This document shows, piece after piece, positions 1 through 8,327 of a DNA stretch of 64,000 nt. The first letter of the stretch is position 1. Every line of letters begins with the position of its first letter. A model generated the notes under the pieces. That model did no database searches. It was given only the letters and a program-made list of their open reading frames with translations, and was not told the origin of the DNA. Location: contig JAEWKA010000008.1 of the NCBI GenBank assembly GCA_023386265.1, positions 1-64,000 of the forward strand. Reading direction: 5' to 3'. The DNA is from Bacillota bacterium. Lineage in GTDB: Bacteria > Bacillota > Clostridia > Oscillospirales > Oscillospiraceae. A program made the position numbers and the translations under genes.

Positions 1-257
1 ACTCAAGTTGGAAACCTCAGGTAACATCTGGGGTGCTTCGTGACGAAAGTTTGAAAATTCTGTCTCGTTATTTCAAAAAGCATACAAAAGGTTAAATCCC
101 GTTTTGAGCTCTACCCAAACAACTCATTATGTTTAATTCCCATTGTGTTTAGCTTGTACCGAATTTTTAAGAACAATAAGCTGCACATTATCCATATTAA
201 GCCGAGGACAAGCCTGTCATATTGATAATCAGCAGTTAGGCAGATAGCATACAATCC

Positions 258-728
258 TTGCAACACAGGGCGAAAAAACCCACGATAATTGTTCCTTCAA
301 CAACCGACTCCGAAACTGCATACTCTCTAATTACCGTATATGACAGTGCAAGCTATGGCCCGAACGACACAATCACACGCGAACAGGCAATGGCGATACT
401 AGCTAGAGCAATGAAGCTGACGGGATTAAGCACAAGCCACACTGACAGCGACACATCCGCGCTTCAGGCAAAATACACGGACGGAGCTTCGGCTTCGGAA
501 TATGCAAAGACGAGTGCGGCAATGTGTCTCAACACAGGCGTCGTTACGGGCTCAAGCGCGACGACGCTGTCCCCAAAGGCTTATGTGACGAGAGCAGAGG
601 TCGCAGTTATGGTACAAAGACTGCTTCAAAAATCGGGACTCATCCAAAGACAATATCTAAAACGTTATACCCAAAGTAAAAGAGACAGCTTTGCCAGCTG
701 TCTCTCACGCTATCTCAATAAAAATTAA
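258..728 (+). pseudogene. Remnant of an SLH-domain surface protein (C-terminal part)
   Basis: The frame reads two recognisable S-layer homology pieces: one ending in GPNDTITREQAMAILARAM and one with LSPKAYVTRAEVAVMVQRLL. SLH domains anchor proteins to cell-wall polymers and usually come as three C-terminal repeats. Here the first repeat is cut short, no signal peptide or N-terminal module is present, and the only start is a TTG without a good ribosome site. No continuing frame is visible in the 257 bases upstream. The last ~25 codons after the second repeat run into the terminator hairpin of the opposing gene and do not look like SLH sequence. I read this as the leftover 3' end of a larger gene. 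Confidence 0.6.
681..705 (-). terminator. Hairpin terminator of the Cys-rich small gene
   Basis: A perfect 10-bp stem (AGAGACAGCT / AGCTGTCTCT) with a 5-nt loop. On the minus strand it is followed by TTTTACTTT, so it fits termination of the minus-strand gene whose stop is at 737. On the plus strand no T-run follows. Confidence 0.6.
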
Positions 729-736
729 ATCATATT

Positions 737-898
737 TTATCTGCAACAACCACTACGCCTGCAGCAACTGTCTCGGTTACAGTTATTGGAGCAACTGTTA
801 CGGGTATTGCAGCAGCAGTTACGGTTACAGTTACAGTTACAGCAGCACCTATTACAGCAACAGCCGCAAAAAAGTGCTCTAAATAAGCAACATAACAT
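737..898 (-). CDS. Hypothetical 53-residue protein, 38% cysteine
   Basis: A short frame starting at an ATG that sits 7 nt after a perfect AGAGGAGG ribosome site (906-910 is the GGAGG core). The product has 20 Cys in 53 residues, arranged as CC and CCC clusters separated mostly by Asn, Arg and Ser (for example CGCCCNRCCCNCNCN). There is a short hydrophobic start (MLCCLFRALF) but no clear signal peptide. A hairpin with a T-rich tail lies 32 nt after the stop, so the gene has both a start signal and an end signal of its own. Function is unknown. Metal binding, or a cross-linked structural (spore or coat) protein, are possibilities by composition only. The plus-strand reading of the same DNA (Ala/Thr/Val or Tyr/Ser rich) has no such signals. 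Confidence 0.6.
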   Translation of the reverse strand: MLCCLFRALFCGCCCNRCCCNCNCNRNCCCNTRNSCSNNCNRDSCCRRSGCCR

Positions 899-1170
899 AT
901 GCGCGCCTCCTCTAATTCGGTATGCATACAGCTTCTTTATTCTATGCGGATGATAGCAGTGCGGTGATGAGCTTTCTGTTCTGTCTCCCAATGCAAAATG
1001 GACGGGCTCCCGCCCCTCTGTGCTATATCAGTAAAAGGCCGCATAATACTGTTGCTGAAATGGAGGAAACGTCCGCTGCCTTTAATTATAAAATTATTGC
1101 TAAATTTCTTATTGATTTATTTGCATATTTTGGGTAAAATGGAAAAAAGCTATTTTAGGGGGATACATAA
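899..1170. other. Intergenic stretch between divergent genes
   Basis: Holds the upstream regions of the minus-strand Cys-rich gene and the plus-strand lipoprotein. A plus-strand frame runs through it (922-1137) but has no ribosome site and no recognisable protein features. I see no convincing promoter pair. Confidence 0.5.
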
Positions 1171-1884
1171 ATGAAACTTCGTTGCAAAATCATTTCGGCG
1201 ATTATTACCTTGTGCTTAATTCTTTCTTTAGCTGCTTGTGGCAGCGAAGATATCTCGGGAAATGTAGTAGCGCCTGGAACCAAAACAGATACAAGTGGAA
1301 CTATCGACAAAGCACCTGTACCCACCGAAGATACATACGAAATAGGTTCAACCGACGGTGGGATTTACACTAATGATTTTGTAGGTATTGGATGTAAATT
1401 GGACGAGAACTGGACCTTCTACAACGAAAAACAGCTGGCAGAATTGAACGGTGTCTTAGTAGACGCACTCGACGATAAAGACCTTGCTGAGGAATATACT
1501 AAGTCAATGGAGAGCGGCAAAACAGTCTATGACATGTGTGCCGGGTCAAAAGACGGGCTCGCCCTAATTAACATAGTTATTGAAAACCTCGGTGTTATGT
1601 ATGGAGCTACTCTTGATGAAAGCGGCTATATTGATCTGTCAATGGATACTTTGAAAAAAACGTTGGATTCTGCTGGCATGCTTAATACTACGATTGCAAA
1701 AATATCAGTCGACTGTGCAGGCGCTGCAAGATCTGGTTTTGAAGTATATGGTGAAAAAGATGGAATTTCTGTATACGAAAAAGCCATTTGTATAAAGACG
1801 GGCAACTATATGGCAATCATCACAGTATGTAGCTATACCAAAGATATTACTGATGACTTGGCCAGCCTGTTCTATAGTTTATAG
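1171..1884 (+). CDS. Putative lipoprotein of unknown function
   Basis: A 237-residue protein with a type II signal peptide: basic start (MKLRCK), hydrophobic core and lipobox LAAC, so the mature protein would begin with a lipidated Cys about residue 23 and sit on the outer face of the membrane. A Thr/Asp/Lys-rich linker follows, then a compact ~165-residue domain that I do not recognise with confidence. It resembles small lipoproteins common in Clostridia. A good ribosome site (TAGGGGG) precedes the ATG. A terminator follows directly, so the gene is a single transcription unit. Lgt, the enzyme that would lipidate it, is encoded at 51431. Confidence 0.75.
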   Translation: MKLRCKIISAIITLCLILSLAACGSEDISGNVVAPGTKTDTSGTIDKAPVPTEDTYEIGSTDGGIYTNDFVGIGCKLDENWTFYNEKQLAELNGVLVDALDDKDLAEEYTKSMESGKTVYDMCAGSKDGLALINIVIENLGVMYGATLDESGYIDLSMDTLKKTLDSAGMLNTTIAKISVDCAGAARSGFEVYGEKDGISVYEKAICIKTGNYMAIITVCSYTKDITDDLASLFYSL

Positions 1885-1895
1885 TTTAATAGATA

Positions 1896-1930
1896 AGACG
1901 CCTCGCGGTTTTCCGCTGGTGTCTTTTTCT
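1896..1930 (+). terminator. Rho-independent terminator
   Basis: GACGCC...GCGG tttt CCGC...GGTGTC stem followed by TTTTTCT, 12 nt after the lipoprotein stop. Confidence 0.7.
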
Positions 1931-2290
1931 ATATCCAGTTTACATGATAACATCTTTGTCGTCGGACATTCAAGGACATTTCCGGACAACATTTTGTAAG
2001 CTGTATGAGCTCATCGCCATGTAGCCTGCTTGTACTTCTCGCTTCATAGCCAATATCCTTTGCTACATCGTCCCACTCTTTGATGTTTATGTATCGAGAA
2101 ATAAGCAGCGTCCGGAGTGTACCATCAGAAGCCTTGTTTATAGCTGAAAAGATTTCCCGCTTTATTTCGATAAGCTGATCTATGCGATCATCAATGTCCT
2201 TCGATAGTTTGACATAGGCTGTCAGCTTGCTGTCTCTGTCGGTTCCTCTACCTGAAACAACATCGCGTAGCGCTGATGTAGTTGAGGTAC
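1929..2290 (-). pseudogene. Remnant of a DUF1492-type phage regulatory protein
   Basis: The minus strand carries an open frame without a usable start. Its translation includes KLSKDIDDRIDQLIEIKREI, then LLISRYINIKEWDDVAKDIG and STSRLHGDEL. This is the typical layout of DUF1492/ArpU-like phage proteins: a coiled N-terminal part and a sigma-like helix-turn-helix near the C-terminus with a RLHG motif. Such proteins sit at the end of early phage modules and act in late transcription control. The 5' part is fused out of frame to the ATPase fragment next to it, so the gene is broken. It belongs to an old prophage different from the one at the right end. Confidence 0.6.
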
Positions 2291-2557
2291 ATCGACTGAA
2301 TTACCGAGGATGACTTCTGAAGTACCGTACCTGCTCGATGAGCATCGCCCCCATCTGCTCGGAGTAGGTGTTCTGGCAACATTCATGAACTTCGTGCTGC
2401 CCTCTGTATCGATGAAGACGGGATTAGGAAACTGTGCGGCAAATGTGCTCTTGCCAATTCCCTCGGTTCCATATACGACCACCTTGAGCCTAGGTCGATA
2501 AACTGCAATAGAGTACGAGTCGAGATTTGTGTAAAAGGCGGAAGTATGTGGGTACAA
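2291..2557 (-). pseudogene. Remnant of a phage AAA-type ATPase
   Basis: The frame reads a Walker A motif (YGTEGIGKSTFAAQFP) followed by FIDTEGSTKF, as in the AAA_24-like ATPases of phage recombination modules. Homology-like sequence continues for only ~25 residues, then shifts frame: the alternative frame gives AMLIEQVRYFRSHP, which fits the family better. It stops where the DUF1492 fragment begins. About two thirds of a normal ~230-300-residue protein is missing. This is a deletion-and-frameshift relic. Confidence 0.6.
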
Positions 2558-2642
2558 GGTTCACTTGGTGAGTTCACCAAAGCAATTCCTCATACTGCAT
2601 CCCCTGATGTCATTTTTGAATGACACTTAATGGTTAACATAT

Positions 2643-2673
2643 AGAGCCCGCAATCGTTTTGATTGCCGGCTCT
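2643..2673 (-). terminator. Stem-loop just after the M23 gene
   Basis: AGAGCC-GCAATC stem with a GTTTT loop, ending 4 nt from the M23 stop codon. The tail on the minus strand is only weakly T-rich, so its strength as a terminator is uncertain. Confidence 0.5.
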
Positions 2674-2676
2674 ATT

Positions 2677-3702
2677 CTATTCCCCGTACCCCGATAAATC
2701 GCGGAAATCGTAGACTCTACTATACTCCTTAGTTTCAGGATCCTTGACCACCGCGGATCTTTTGTTTTCAAGCAGTTTTACAATTTCGTAGACGTTTATC
2801 CAAATTTCGCTCAAGCATTCCTTCTGCGACTCGTCGAAAACGAGCTGCATTCCAAAATGCAAATGCGGTGTGTTGATGTTATTCACGTTCTCTTTTGTTG
2901 AATAACCGCTATGGCCGAGATAACCGATAACGTCGCCTGCCTTTACCGAGGAGCCGACCGTCAGATCCTTGCGATAGGGGAAGTTTTTTCTCAGGTGCGC
3001 ATAGTAATAATACCTCTTCGAATCAAACGACCTTATCCCGATGCGCCAGCCGCCGTACTGATTCCAACCAAGCGCCTCTACGCGCCCGCTCTCAACGGCA
3101 ATGACGGGCGATCCAGTATTGCCTATCAGGTCGTTTCCGAGGTGCGGTCTTGAAAAGCCGTAGGAGCGTTTTTTTCCGAAATCGTCGTAGTGATTGTAAT
3201 AATAGCCCTTCGCTATAGGCGAAAACGCCTTGATACCGTAGCGCTTTTCCCAATGCTTGCCGCCTGCTTCATCAGGCACTTCAATCTCATAATCGCCCAC
3301 GAAGCCGGACAGGACGGCACTGAGTGACTCGTAATAATAGTTATAATACTTCGTGGCTCCCGCCACCTTTTCGATTGACTCGCCCGACCTCAATTTTTCC
3401 GCTATCGCGTCCAGCTGGCTGTCTTTATAGTGGCTGAAGTTGTTGCCGTTTTTTGTGGCGAGACAAGCCAAAAGCACAATATAATTGAGTTTGACCTCTT
3501 TATCGTGCGACTCCACATCGAGCGCAATGGCCTTTTTCATCGCCGCACAGGTAACGTTAAAATCGACCCATTTGATAAAATCAGCTTTTTTCTCTTCCTC
3601 TTCCGCAAAGCAGGATGGCGCGCAAAATGACGAGCCCGCTAGCGTCAGCACTCCTGCCGCAACGACGATACAAATCAGTATTTTTCTCAGTTTTTCTCGC
3701 AA
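2677..3702 (-). CDS. Secreted M23-family metallopeptidase
   Basis: A 341-residue exported protein with an N-terminal signal peptide (hydrophobic residues ~8-32, likely cut near CFAEE). The C-terminal half is a LytM/M23 zinc peptidase domain. Its motifs are HLGND (H187, D191), YAHL (H236) and HLHFG (H280, H282), which form the zinc site of lysostaphin-type endopeptidases that cut peptide bridges in peptidoglycan. The middle region (~60-180) is rich in Tyr and Lys and is not assigned. Gene order gives no partner. A role in wall remodelling is inferred from the family. Confidence 0.85.
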   Translation of the reverse strand: MREKLRKILICIVVAAGVLTLAGSSFCAPSCFAEEEEKKADFIKWVDFNVTCAAMKKAIALDVESHDKEVKLNYIVLLACLATKNGNNFSHYKDSQLDAIAEKLRSGESIEKVAGATKYYNYYYESLSAVLSGFVGDYEIEVPDEAGGKHWEKRYGIKAFSPIAKGYYYNHYDDFGKKRSYGFSRPHLGNDLIGNTGSPVIAVESGRVEALGWNQYGGWRIGIRSFDSKRYYYYAHLRKNFPYRKDLTVGSSVKAGDVIGYLGHSGYSTKENVNNINTPHLHFGMQLVFDESQKECLSEIWINVYEIVKLLENKRSAVVKDPETKEYSRVYDFRDLSGYGE

Positions 3703-3824
3703 GAATCCACACCCTATCCAAAACTGCCATTATTGATGGGCAGCGAAATTTTAAATCGTACTGATTTATTATTTCTGTTTAATTATTCGGTATGCCTTGT
3801 ATTTTTTGTATTAAAATTCGAAAT

Positions 3825-3856
3825 AAAAAACCGCCGGAGTTTACTCCGGCGGTTTT
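3825..3856 (-). terminator. Strong bidirectional terminator
   Basis: CCGCCGGAGT / ACTCCGGCGG 10-bp stem with a TT loop, flanked by A6 and T4. On the minus strand the tail is TTTTTT, so it ends the Tim44-like gene. Confidence 0.85.
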
Positions 3857-3873
3857 GCTGTTATTATGATAAT

Positions 3874-4779
3874 TTAGCGTCCTGTTCTCTGGGAAATGCC
3901 TTTAATCTCCAAGATGACCCAGTCGTAACTCGCAGCGTTAATAACGCTGTCGCAATAAGGGCACTTTGCCGACTGGTTAATCTCCACCGGAGCACCGCAC
4001 GAAGGGCAGTGGATTGAAATCGTATCTTCCTTACCCTCACCTGAGGGTTCCGGCGTTTTCATGCCCTTTGAGCGGACAAGCGTCCATTCATAGGTCATGA
4101 ACTTTTCCGCCGTCTTTGAGCCGCTTATCACCTTGCCTGTTTTGTCGTTCGATATGTAGTCAATGATGCGTGTCTGAAGCTGCGCGACGACGGCGTCGAC
4201 CGTTTCGTCACTTCTCCAGCCGAGCAGGTTAACTTCCAGAACCGCGATACGTTCGATATGATTCGTGCATTCGGAACGGATGAGCTCATCGAGCTGGAGC
4301 TTGAACTGGCTGTATAAAGAATCAGTCATAAATGGACGCATGCTGTCAAATTCGTTCGTTTGCCATGCAGTCTGCATACGCACATAGAGATTTGCGATTT
4401 TTTCTTTCATCGCCGCTTCGGAAAAATTCGGATCCGCGTCCCTTAATGTTTGGATAGGCATGAGCTCCGAAAAAGTTGTTGTGCGAGCACCGCTGAAAGA
4501 TACAGTGGTTCTTCGTCCGTTATTTTTCAAGAACTTTAATACTATGAATATAATTATGATAAAAACAATAATACCGCCGGAGTGTCCGGTACTGCCCAAA
4601 GCGAAGAGCGTCCACAGGCCGGAGCCTCCGAAACTGCCGCCGGAACTTCCGCCATAGCTTCCCCCGAAATCGGAGCTGCCGGAGAAATTACCGGCATCCG
4701 CCATAGCGGGAATCGCGAGAATACAGACGAGCAATATGACTATCATCAGTGTTATGTACAGCGATCTTCTTTTTTTCAT
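3874..4779 (-). CDS. Membrane-anchored Tim44-like domain protein with zinc ribbon
   Basis: A 301-residue protein with a signal/TM segment (residues 8-28), a Gly/Ser-rich stretch, a second TM segment (~70-88), then a Tim44-like domain (~100-245; conserved pattern of a transfer-factor-like alpha/beta fold) and a C-terminal zinc ribbon (CPSCGAP...CPYCDS). Proteins of this layout are frequent in Clostridia and bind small ligands or membranes; the exact role is unknown. It is a single gene with its own terminator. Confidence 0.7.
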   Translation of the reverse strand: MKKRRSLYITLMIVILLVCILAIPAMADAGNFSGSSDFGGSYGGSSGGSFGGSGLWTLFALGSTGHSGGIIVFIIIIFIVLKFLKNNGRRTTVSFSGARTTTFSELMPIQTLRDADPNFSEAAMKEKIANLYVRMQTAWQTNEFDSMRPFMTDSLYSQFKLQLDELIRSECTNHIERIAVLEVNLLGWRSDETVDAVVAQLQTRIIDYISNDKTGKVISGSKTAEKFMTYEWTLVRSKGMKTPEPSGEGKEDTISIHCPSCGAPVEINQSAKCPYCDSVINAASYDWVILEIKGISQRTGR

Positions 4780-4911
4780 GCTCTTCCTCCTGTTGCCGTG
4801 AACCAGATCTAATTGTTATTATACTAGAAAAATATTGGCGCGCAACTATATTTATGCTCTCATGTGCCAAATTATGCGAAAATAACTTAATTTTCACCGT
4901 AATTCTCTTAT

Positions 4912-4964
4912 AAGGATATATTTATAAAAATATCCTTGCAATATGGATAATCATATACTATACT
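4912..4964 (+). promoter_or_regulatory. Promoter and probable operator of the XRE/S24 gene
   Basis: TTGCAA (4936-4941), 17-bp spacer, TATACT (4959-4964) form a sigma-A type promoter. An inverted repeat AAGGATAT (4912-4919) / ATATCCTT (4930-4937) with 10-bp centre overlaps the -35 box, and a related half-site ATATGGAT follows at 4941. This is the expected layout for autorepression by the regulator. Confidence 0.55.
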
Positions 4965-4983
4965 CATTTTGAGGTGATTAGTT

Positions 4984-5688
4984 GTGCAAAGCAATTTAGG
5001 CGATATTATCTGCTCCTTTCGAAAAAAGAAAGGGCTCTCTCAGCGCGACTTTGCTGCGCTTCTTTCAAAGCGCGGGGTTAGGGTCACAAATCAGGCTGTT
5101 TCCAAGTGGGAAAGCGGCGCTTCTCTGCCGAACGCGGTGCAATTTCTGATAATTTGCGACATTCTTGATATCGTAGATATCAGCGGCGCCTTCAGCAACA
5201 GGAGCTATGATTTCCTTAAAGGTCTCAGCGGCGATGGAAAAAGGCTTGTAGTCGAATATGCGGCTATGCTGCTCGACAGCGGGCTGTATGACGACCCTGC
5301 TTTGGGGACTCCTCGCGGTACAAGAATCCGCACACTCCCCGTCTATGACCTTGAAGCAGCCGCCGGAAAGGACAAGCTCCTTGACCTCACGGATTATGTT
5401 TTAATGAGGGTCGGAAACGAAGTTCCGCTTTCCGCAAACTTCGGCGTAGTTGTCCACGGCGACAGCATGGGTCCTGATTTTAAGGACGGCGAGACTGTCT
5501 GGATACATCAGCAGCAAAAGCTCGAGCACGCCGAGGTCGGCGTTTTCACCTATGAAGGCACCACATATTTTAAGCGTCTGCGTGACCGCGTTGGCGGTAC
5601 GCGGCTCCAGTCAATCGACTCCACATATCCGGATATAATTGTATCAAGCCCCGAAGCTATGGTAACACTAGGCAAGGTCGCTGAGTAA
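4984..5688 (+). CDS. XRE-type repressor with S24 (LexA-like) self-cleavage domain
   Basis: A 234-residue regulator. Residues ~5-65 form a helix-turn-helix of the XRE/Cro family (QRDFAALL...NQAVSKWESG). The C-terminal half is a LexA/CI-type S24 domain with the nucleophile S161 in GDSMGP and the general base K197 in TYFKRL; an Ala-Gly cleavage site lies at AAAG (125-128). Such repressors inactivate themselves on RecA filaments and control SOS-type or prophage genes. It starts at GTG after GAGGTGA. No phage gene adjoins it, so it may be an orphan stress regulator or a relic of the decayed prophage. A terminator follows. Confidence 0.85.
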   Translation: MQSNLGDIICSFRKKKGLSQRDFAALLSKRGVRVTNQAVSKWESGASLPNAVQFLIICDILDIVDISGAFSNRSYDFLKGLSGDGKRLVVEYAAMLLDSGLYDDPALGTPRGTRIRTLPVYDLEAAAGKDKLLDLTDYVLMRVGNEVPLSANFGVVVHGDSMGPDFKDGETVWIHQQQKLEHAEVGVFTYEGTTYFKRLRDRVGGTRLQSIDSTYPDIIVSSPEAMVTLGKVAE

Positions 5689-5754
5689 TCTTTATCCTTT
5701 TGAGACAATAATTATATATATCATATCCAATATTTATAATTACAACATAAATCA

Positions 5755-5804
5755 AGCCACCGAACGCATCCTCTAACGAGGGTTGTCCGGTGGCTATTTT
5801 TTAT
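5755..5804 (+). terminator. Terminator after the XRE/S24 gene
   Basis: AGCCACCG ... CGGTGGCT stem with a long loop, followed by ATTTTTTAT. It lies between convergent genes and may serve both. Confidence 0.7.
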
Positions 5805-5817
5805 AATTTCGTACTAT

Positions 5818-6177
5818 TTATAGTCCGAGACCTCCGAGATTCAGGCCGCCTGTGAGCTTTGACATCCCCTCCGCTGAGGCAGTTTCCGCCTTGCGCAGAG
5901 CCTCGTTGACTGCCGCTATGATCATATCCTGAAGCATTTCGACATCTTCTGGATCTACTGCGTCCGGCTCGATTGCGAGAGACAGAAGCTCTCTTTTTCC
6001 ACTGACCACAGCAGTCACAACGCCGCCCCCTGCCGTTGAAGAATACTCAGCCTTATCAAGTTCCTCCTGCATTTTCAGCATGTCGCTCTGCATTTTCTGA
6101 GCCTGCTTTATCATGTTCATGTTGAAGCCGCCGCCACCGCCGCCCATTGGGCTGCCGTGAAATCCGCCTTTTGCCAT
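5818..6177 (-). CDS. ybaB: YbaB/EbfC family nucleoid-associated protein
   Basis: A 119-residue YbaB-family DNA-binding protein. It has a Gly-rich N-terminal extension (MGGGGGGFN) followed by the helical KQAQKMQSDMLKMQEEL segment and the conserved core V(T)AVVSGKRELLSLAIEPDAVDPEDVEMLQDMI. These small dimers coat DNA. It lies 49 nt downstream of dnaX in the classical dnaX-ybaB order, but the third usual member, recR, does not follow: a terminator and a convergent regulator come next. Confidence 0.9.
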   Translation of the reverse strand: MAKGGFHGSPMGGGGGGFNMNMIKQAQKMQSDMLKMQEELDKAEYSSTAGGGVVTAVVSGKRELLSLAIEPDAVDPEDVEMLQDMIIAAVNEALRKAETASAEGMSKLTGGLNLGGLGL

Positions 6178-6226
6178 AATCCAGTCCTCCTATATGTTTG
6201 TTGTTCATCTATTTTAGTTTTATTAT

Positions 6227-7882
6227 CTATTCAAATTTGACGTTTCCGAATTTGGAGAGCCCGTCCAGCTTTTCCGTGCCCGCCGCCTGTGCCGTCCTGT
6301 TCTCGACAATTTTCACCGTGATCGTTTCCCCCGTCACCTGCTCTGCCGCGCTTTTTATGAAGCTTTGCGCCTGCTCGAACTGCCCCTTGACAAAATTGTC
6401 CGGCGCACCGACTGTAAGGGTGTTCCCATCCAGCGAGCTCCTCGACAAGAAATGGCTGCTGATAGCGTTGTACTTTCCGGGCAGCATCGAGGTCTTCAAA
6501 ACCTCCAAAATTCTCTTTAGAACATCGTCCGAAGAACCGTGCTCGAAGAAGTTTTCTTCCGTTTTTATTGCGGGTTTCGCTTCGGTTTCCTCCTCGAAAA
6601 CCGGCTTTTCAGTTTCCGTTTTTTTCGATTCCGGAGGCGGTAATGGTTCTAGAGCAGGTATTTCACGCACAGGTTCTGTCGCCGGTTCGGATATTTTATT
6701 AATAATATCTTTTCGAACAGTATCCTTTGGAGATATATTCTGATTTTCCAAAAATTGCTCCAGCTTCGCAATACGCTTTTTGAGTGTGTCGATGCCGTCC
6801 CCGAGCTGTGGCTCACAGAGTCCAATGACGCACAGCTCCGCGGTTGTTTTTGGATCTCTTCCATCGCGCAGCGAACCGATATGCGCCTGAACGGAGTCGA
6901 TGCCACAGATGAGTTCCTCCGCCGTCATGCTTTTTGCAAAACGGTCAAGCGTTCCTCTATCGAACCCACCGGACAAAAGCTCGCTTCCACCCTTTGGTGC
7001 AACCTTTGTCATCAGTATGTCGCGCATGAGGTTACCCAGTTCAGAAAGCAGTGTCGCGGGAGACTTCCCGTCGCTCCACATTGTTCCGAAGATGGAAACT
7101 GCCTTTCCGGTATCGCCTTTGGATATAGCCTCAAGCAGTTCCGCTATGCGGAGGTTTCCCACAAGACCCATAGCAGAAAGAACATTTTCGGATGTTATCG
7201 TATCGTAGCCCGAACACTGGTCAAGAAGCGAAAGTCCGTCGCGCAGCGAACCATCCGCAAGCCTTGCTAGCAGGTCAGCCGCATTGGGCTCAATGCGCAT
7301 GTTCTCCTGCTCGGCTACATAGCTTATCCGCTTTGCGAGTGATGCAGGTTCAATTCGCTTGAAGCTGTGGCGCTGGCAGCGTGAAAGAATCGTCGCGGGA
7401 ACCTTATGGAGCTCTGTCGTTGCAAGGATGAACAAAAGATGCTCAGGCGGCTCTTCCAGTATTTTAAGCAGGGCGTTGAACGCCGAGGACGAGAGCATAT
7501 GCACCTCATCTATAATGTACACGCGCTTTTTGACAATTGCGGGAGAAAAAATCGCCTCGTCGCGCAGGGCACGCACGTTATCAACGCCGTTATTGGAAGC
7601 CGCGTCCAGCTCGACCACGTCCATGATTGATCCGTCGTCAATACCAAGACAACTATTGCATTTGTTACAAGGGTTGCCATTTTCAGGGTGCTCGCAGTTA
7701 ACGGCTTTGGCGAGTATTTTTGCGCAGGAGGTTTTGCCCGTTCCTCTTGTGCCGATAAAGAGATAGGCATGGCTGAGCCTGCCCGAAATAATCTGATTTT
7801 TGAGCGTATCCGTAACGTGTTCCTGGCCCACGACATCGTCAAAGGTGCGGGGACGCCACTTCCTGTATAAAGCCTGATACAT
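6227..7882 (-). CDS. dnaX: DNA polymerase III subunit gamma/tau
   Basis: The clamp-loader ATPase of the replisome, 551 residues. Features in order: Walker A GTRGTGKT (44-51), a zinc-binding Cys set (C63, C72, C75, C78), DEVHML Walker B, sensor 1 ATTE, SRC motif (ILSRCQ), then the lid and collar domains. A low-complexity Pro/Glu-rich linker (~375-440) precedes a short C-terminal domain typical of tau. The start ATG is preceded by a modest GGGGGC site. The SRP RNA lies directly upstream on the same strand, as in Bacillus (scr-dnaX-ybaB). Confidence 0.95.
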   Translation of the reverse strand: MYQALYRKWRPRTFDDVVGQEHVTDTLKNQIISGRLSHAYLFIGTRGTGKTSCAKILAKAVNCEHPENGNPCNKCNSCLGIDDGSIMDVVELDAASNNGVDNVRALRDEAIFSPAIVKKRVYIIDEVHMLSSSAFNALLKILEEPPEHLLFILATTELHKVPATILSRCQRHSFKRIEPASLAKRISYVAEQENMRIEPNAADLLARLADGSLRDGLSLLDQCSGYDTITSENVLSAMGLVGNLRIAELLEAISKGDTGKAVSIFGTMWSDGKSPATLLSELGNLMRDILMTKVAPKGGSELLSGGFDRGTLDRFAKSMTAEELICGIDSVQAHIGSLRDGRDPKTTAELCVIGLCEPQLGDGIDTLKKRIAKLEQFLENQNISPKDTVRKDIINKISEPATEPVREIPALEPLPPPESKKTETEKPVFEEETEAKPAIKTEENFFEHGSSDDVLKRILEVLKTSMLPGKYNAISSHFLSRSSLDGNTLTVGAPDNFVKGQFEQAQSFIKSAAEQVTGETITVKIVENRTAQAAGTEKLDGLSKFGNVKFE

Positions 7883-7976
7883 TCGATTGTGCCCCCTTTT
7901 TTTAACTGTCCCGTCATTTATGTTAAATGCCGATAGTCATTCCGGCGTTAAAGTGCCGAAACCATTAAATTGAAAT

Positions 7977-8010
7977 AATCTTAAATGATTCTCATGAATC
8001 ATTTAAGATT
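7977..8010 (-). terminator. Perfect 15-bp stem-loop after the SRP RNA
   Basis: AATCTTAAATGATTC and its exact complement enclose a TCAT loop. On the minus strand a T/A-rich tail follows (ATTTCAATTT). It sits 11 nt past the 3' end of the SRP RNA and before dnaX, so it likely sets the RNA 3' end or lowers read-through into dnaX. Confidence 0.6.
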
Positions 8011-8020
8011 ATATACGAAA

Positions 8021-8321
8021 ACACGGCCCGTGACAAGACTGCACACCCACCTTTGAATAAATTGATATACCCGTTACCTGAGTAGTTAGCTCGAACCCGG
8101 CTACCTCACGGCACACAGAGCTACCCGCTTAATGCTGCTCGGTTCCCCGCCTGACATGGTTCACAGGCTTCCGTTGCGCAAGACCAGGTCTTCAACACCA
8201 CTTGCCGAGGTCAGACGACACATCAATTATCCTGGGGTGGGAGTTCATCCCTGCTGTAGCGGATTGCAGGTACAGGGCACCGCTAGCTCCCCGACTAGTG
8301 CAGCCTTGTCACGGGCCGCGT
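8021..8321 (-). ncRNA. ffs: Signal recognition particle RNA, long Bacillus type
   Basis: Read on the minus strand, the 5' end (GGCCCGTGACAAGGCTGC) pairs with the 3' end (GCAGTCTTGTCACGGGCC) to close an ~300-nt RNA. The Alu-like domain (GGTGCCCTGTACCTGCAATCC) is followed by the S-domain hairpin with the conserved Ffh-binding loops (GTCAGG ... GGAA ... AGCAG). This matches the large scRNA of Firmicutes rather than the 4.5S form. It works with Ffh, encoded at 39549. Its own promoter lies upstream and it precedes dnaX, the usual Firmicutes neighbourhood. Confidence 0.93.
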
Positions 8322-8327
8322 TTAGTT

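Noticed and set aside
818..841. Tandem GTTACA/G hexamers that look like a short repeat or array
   Set aside because: They are explained as Asn-Cys codons of the minus-strand Cys-rich gene and are too short and irregular for a functional repeat array.
922..1137. Plus-strand 71-codon frame upstream of the lipoprotein
   Set aside because: No ribosome site, no recognisable protein features; taken as a chance frame.
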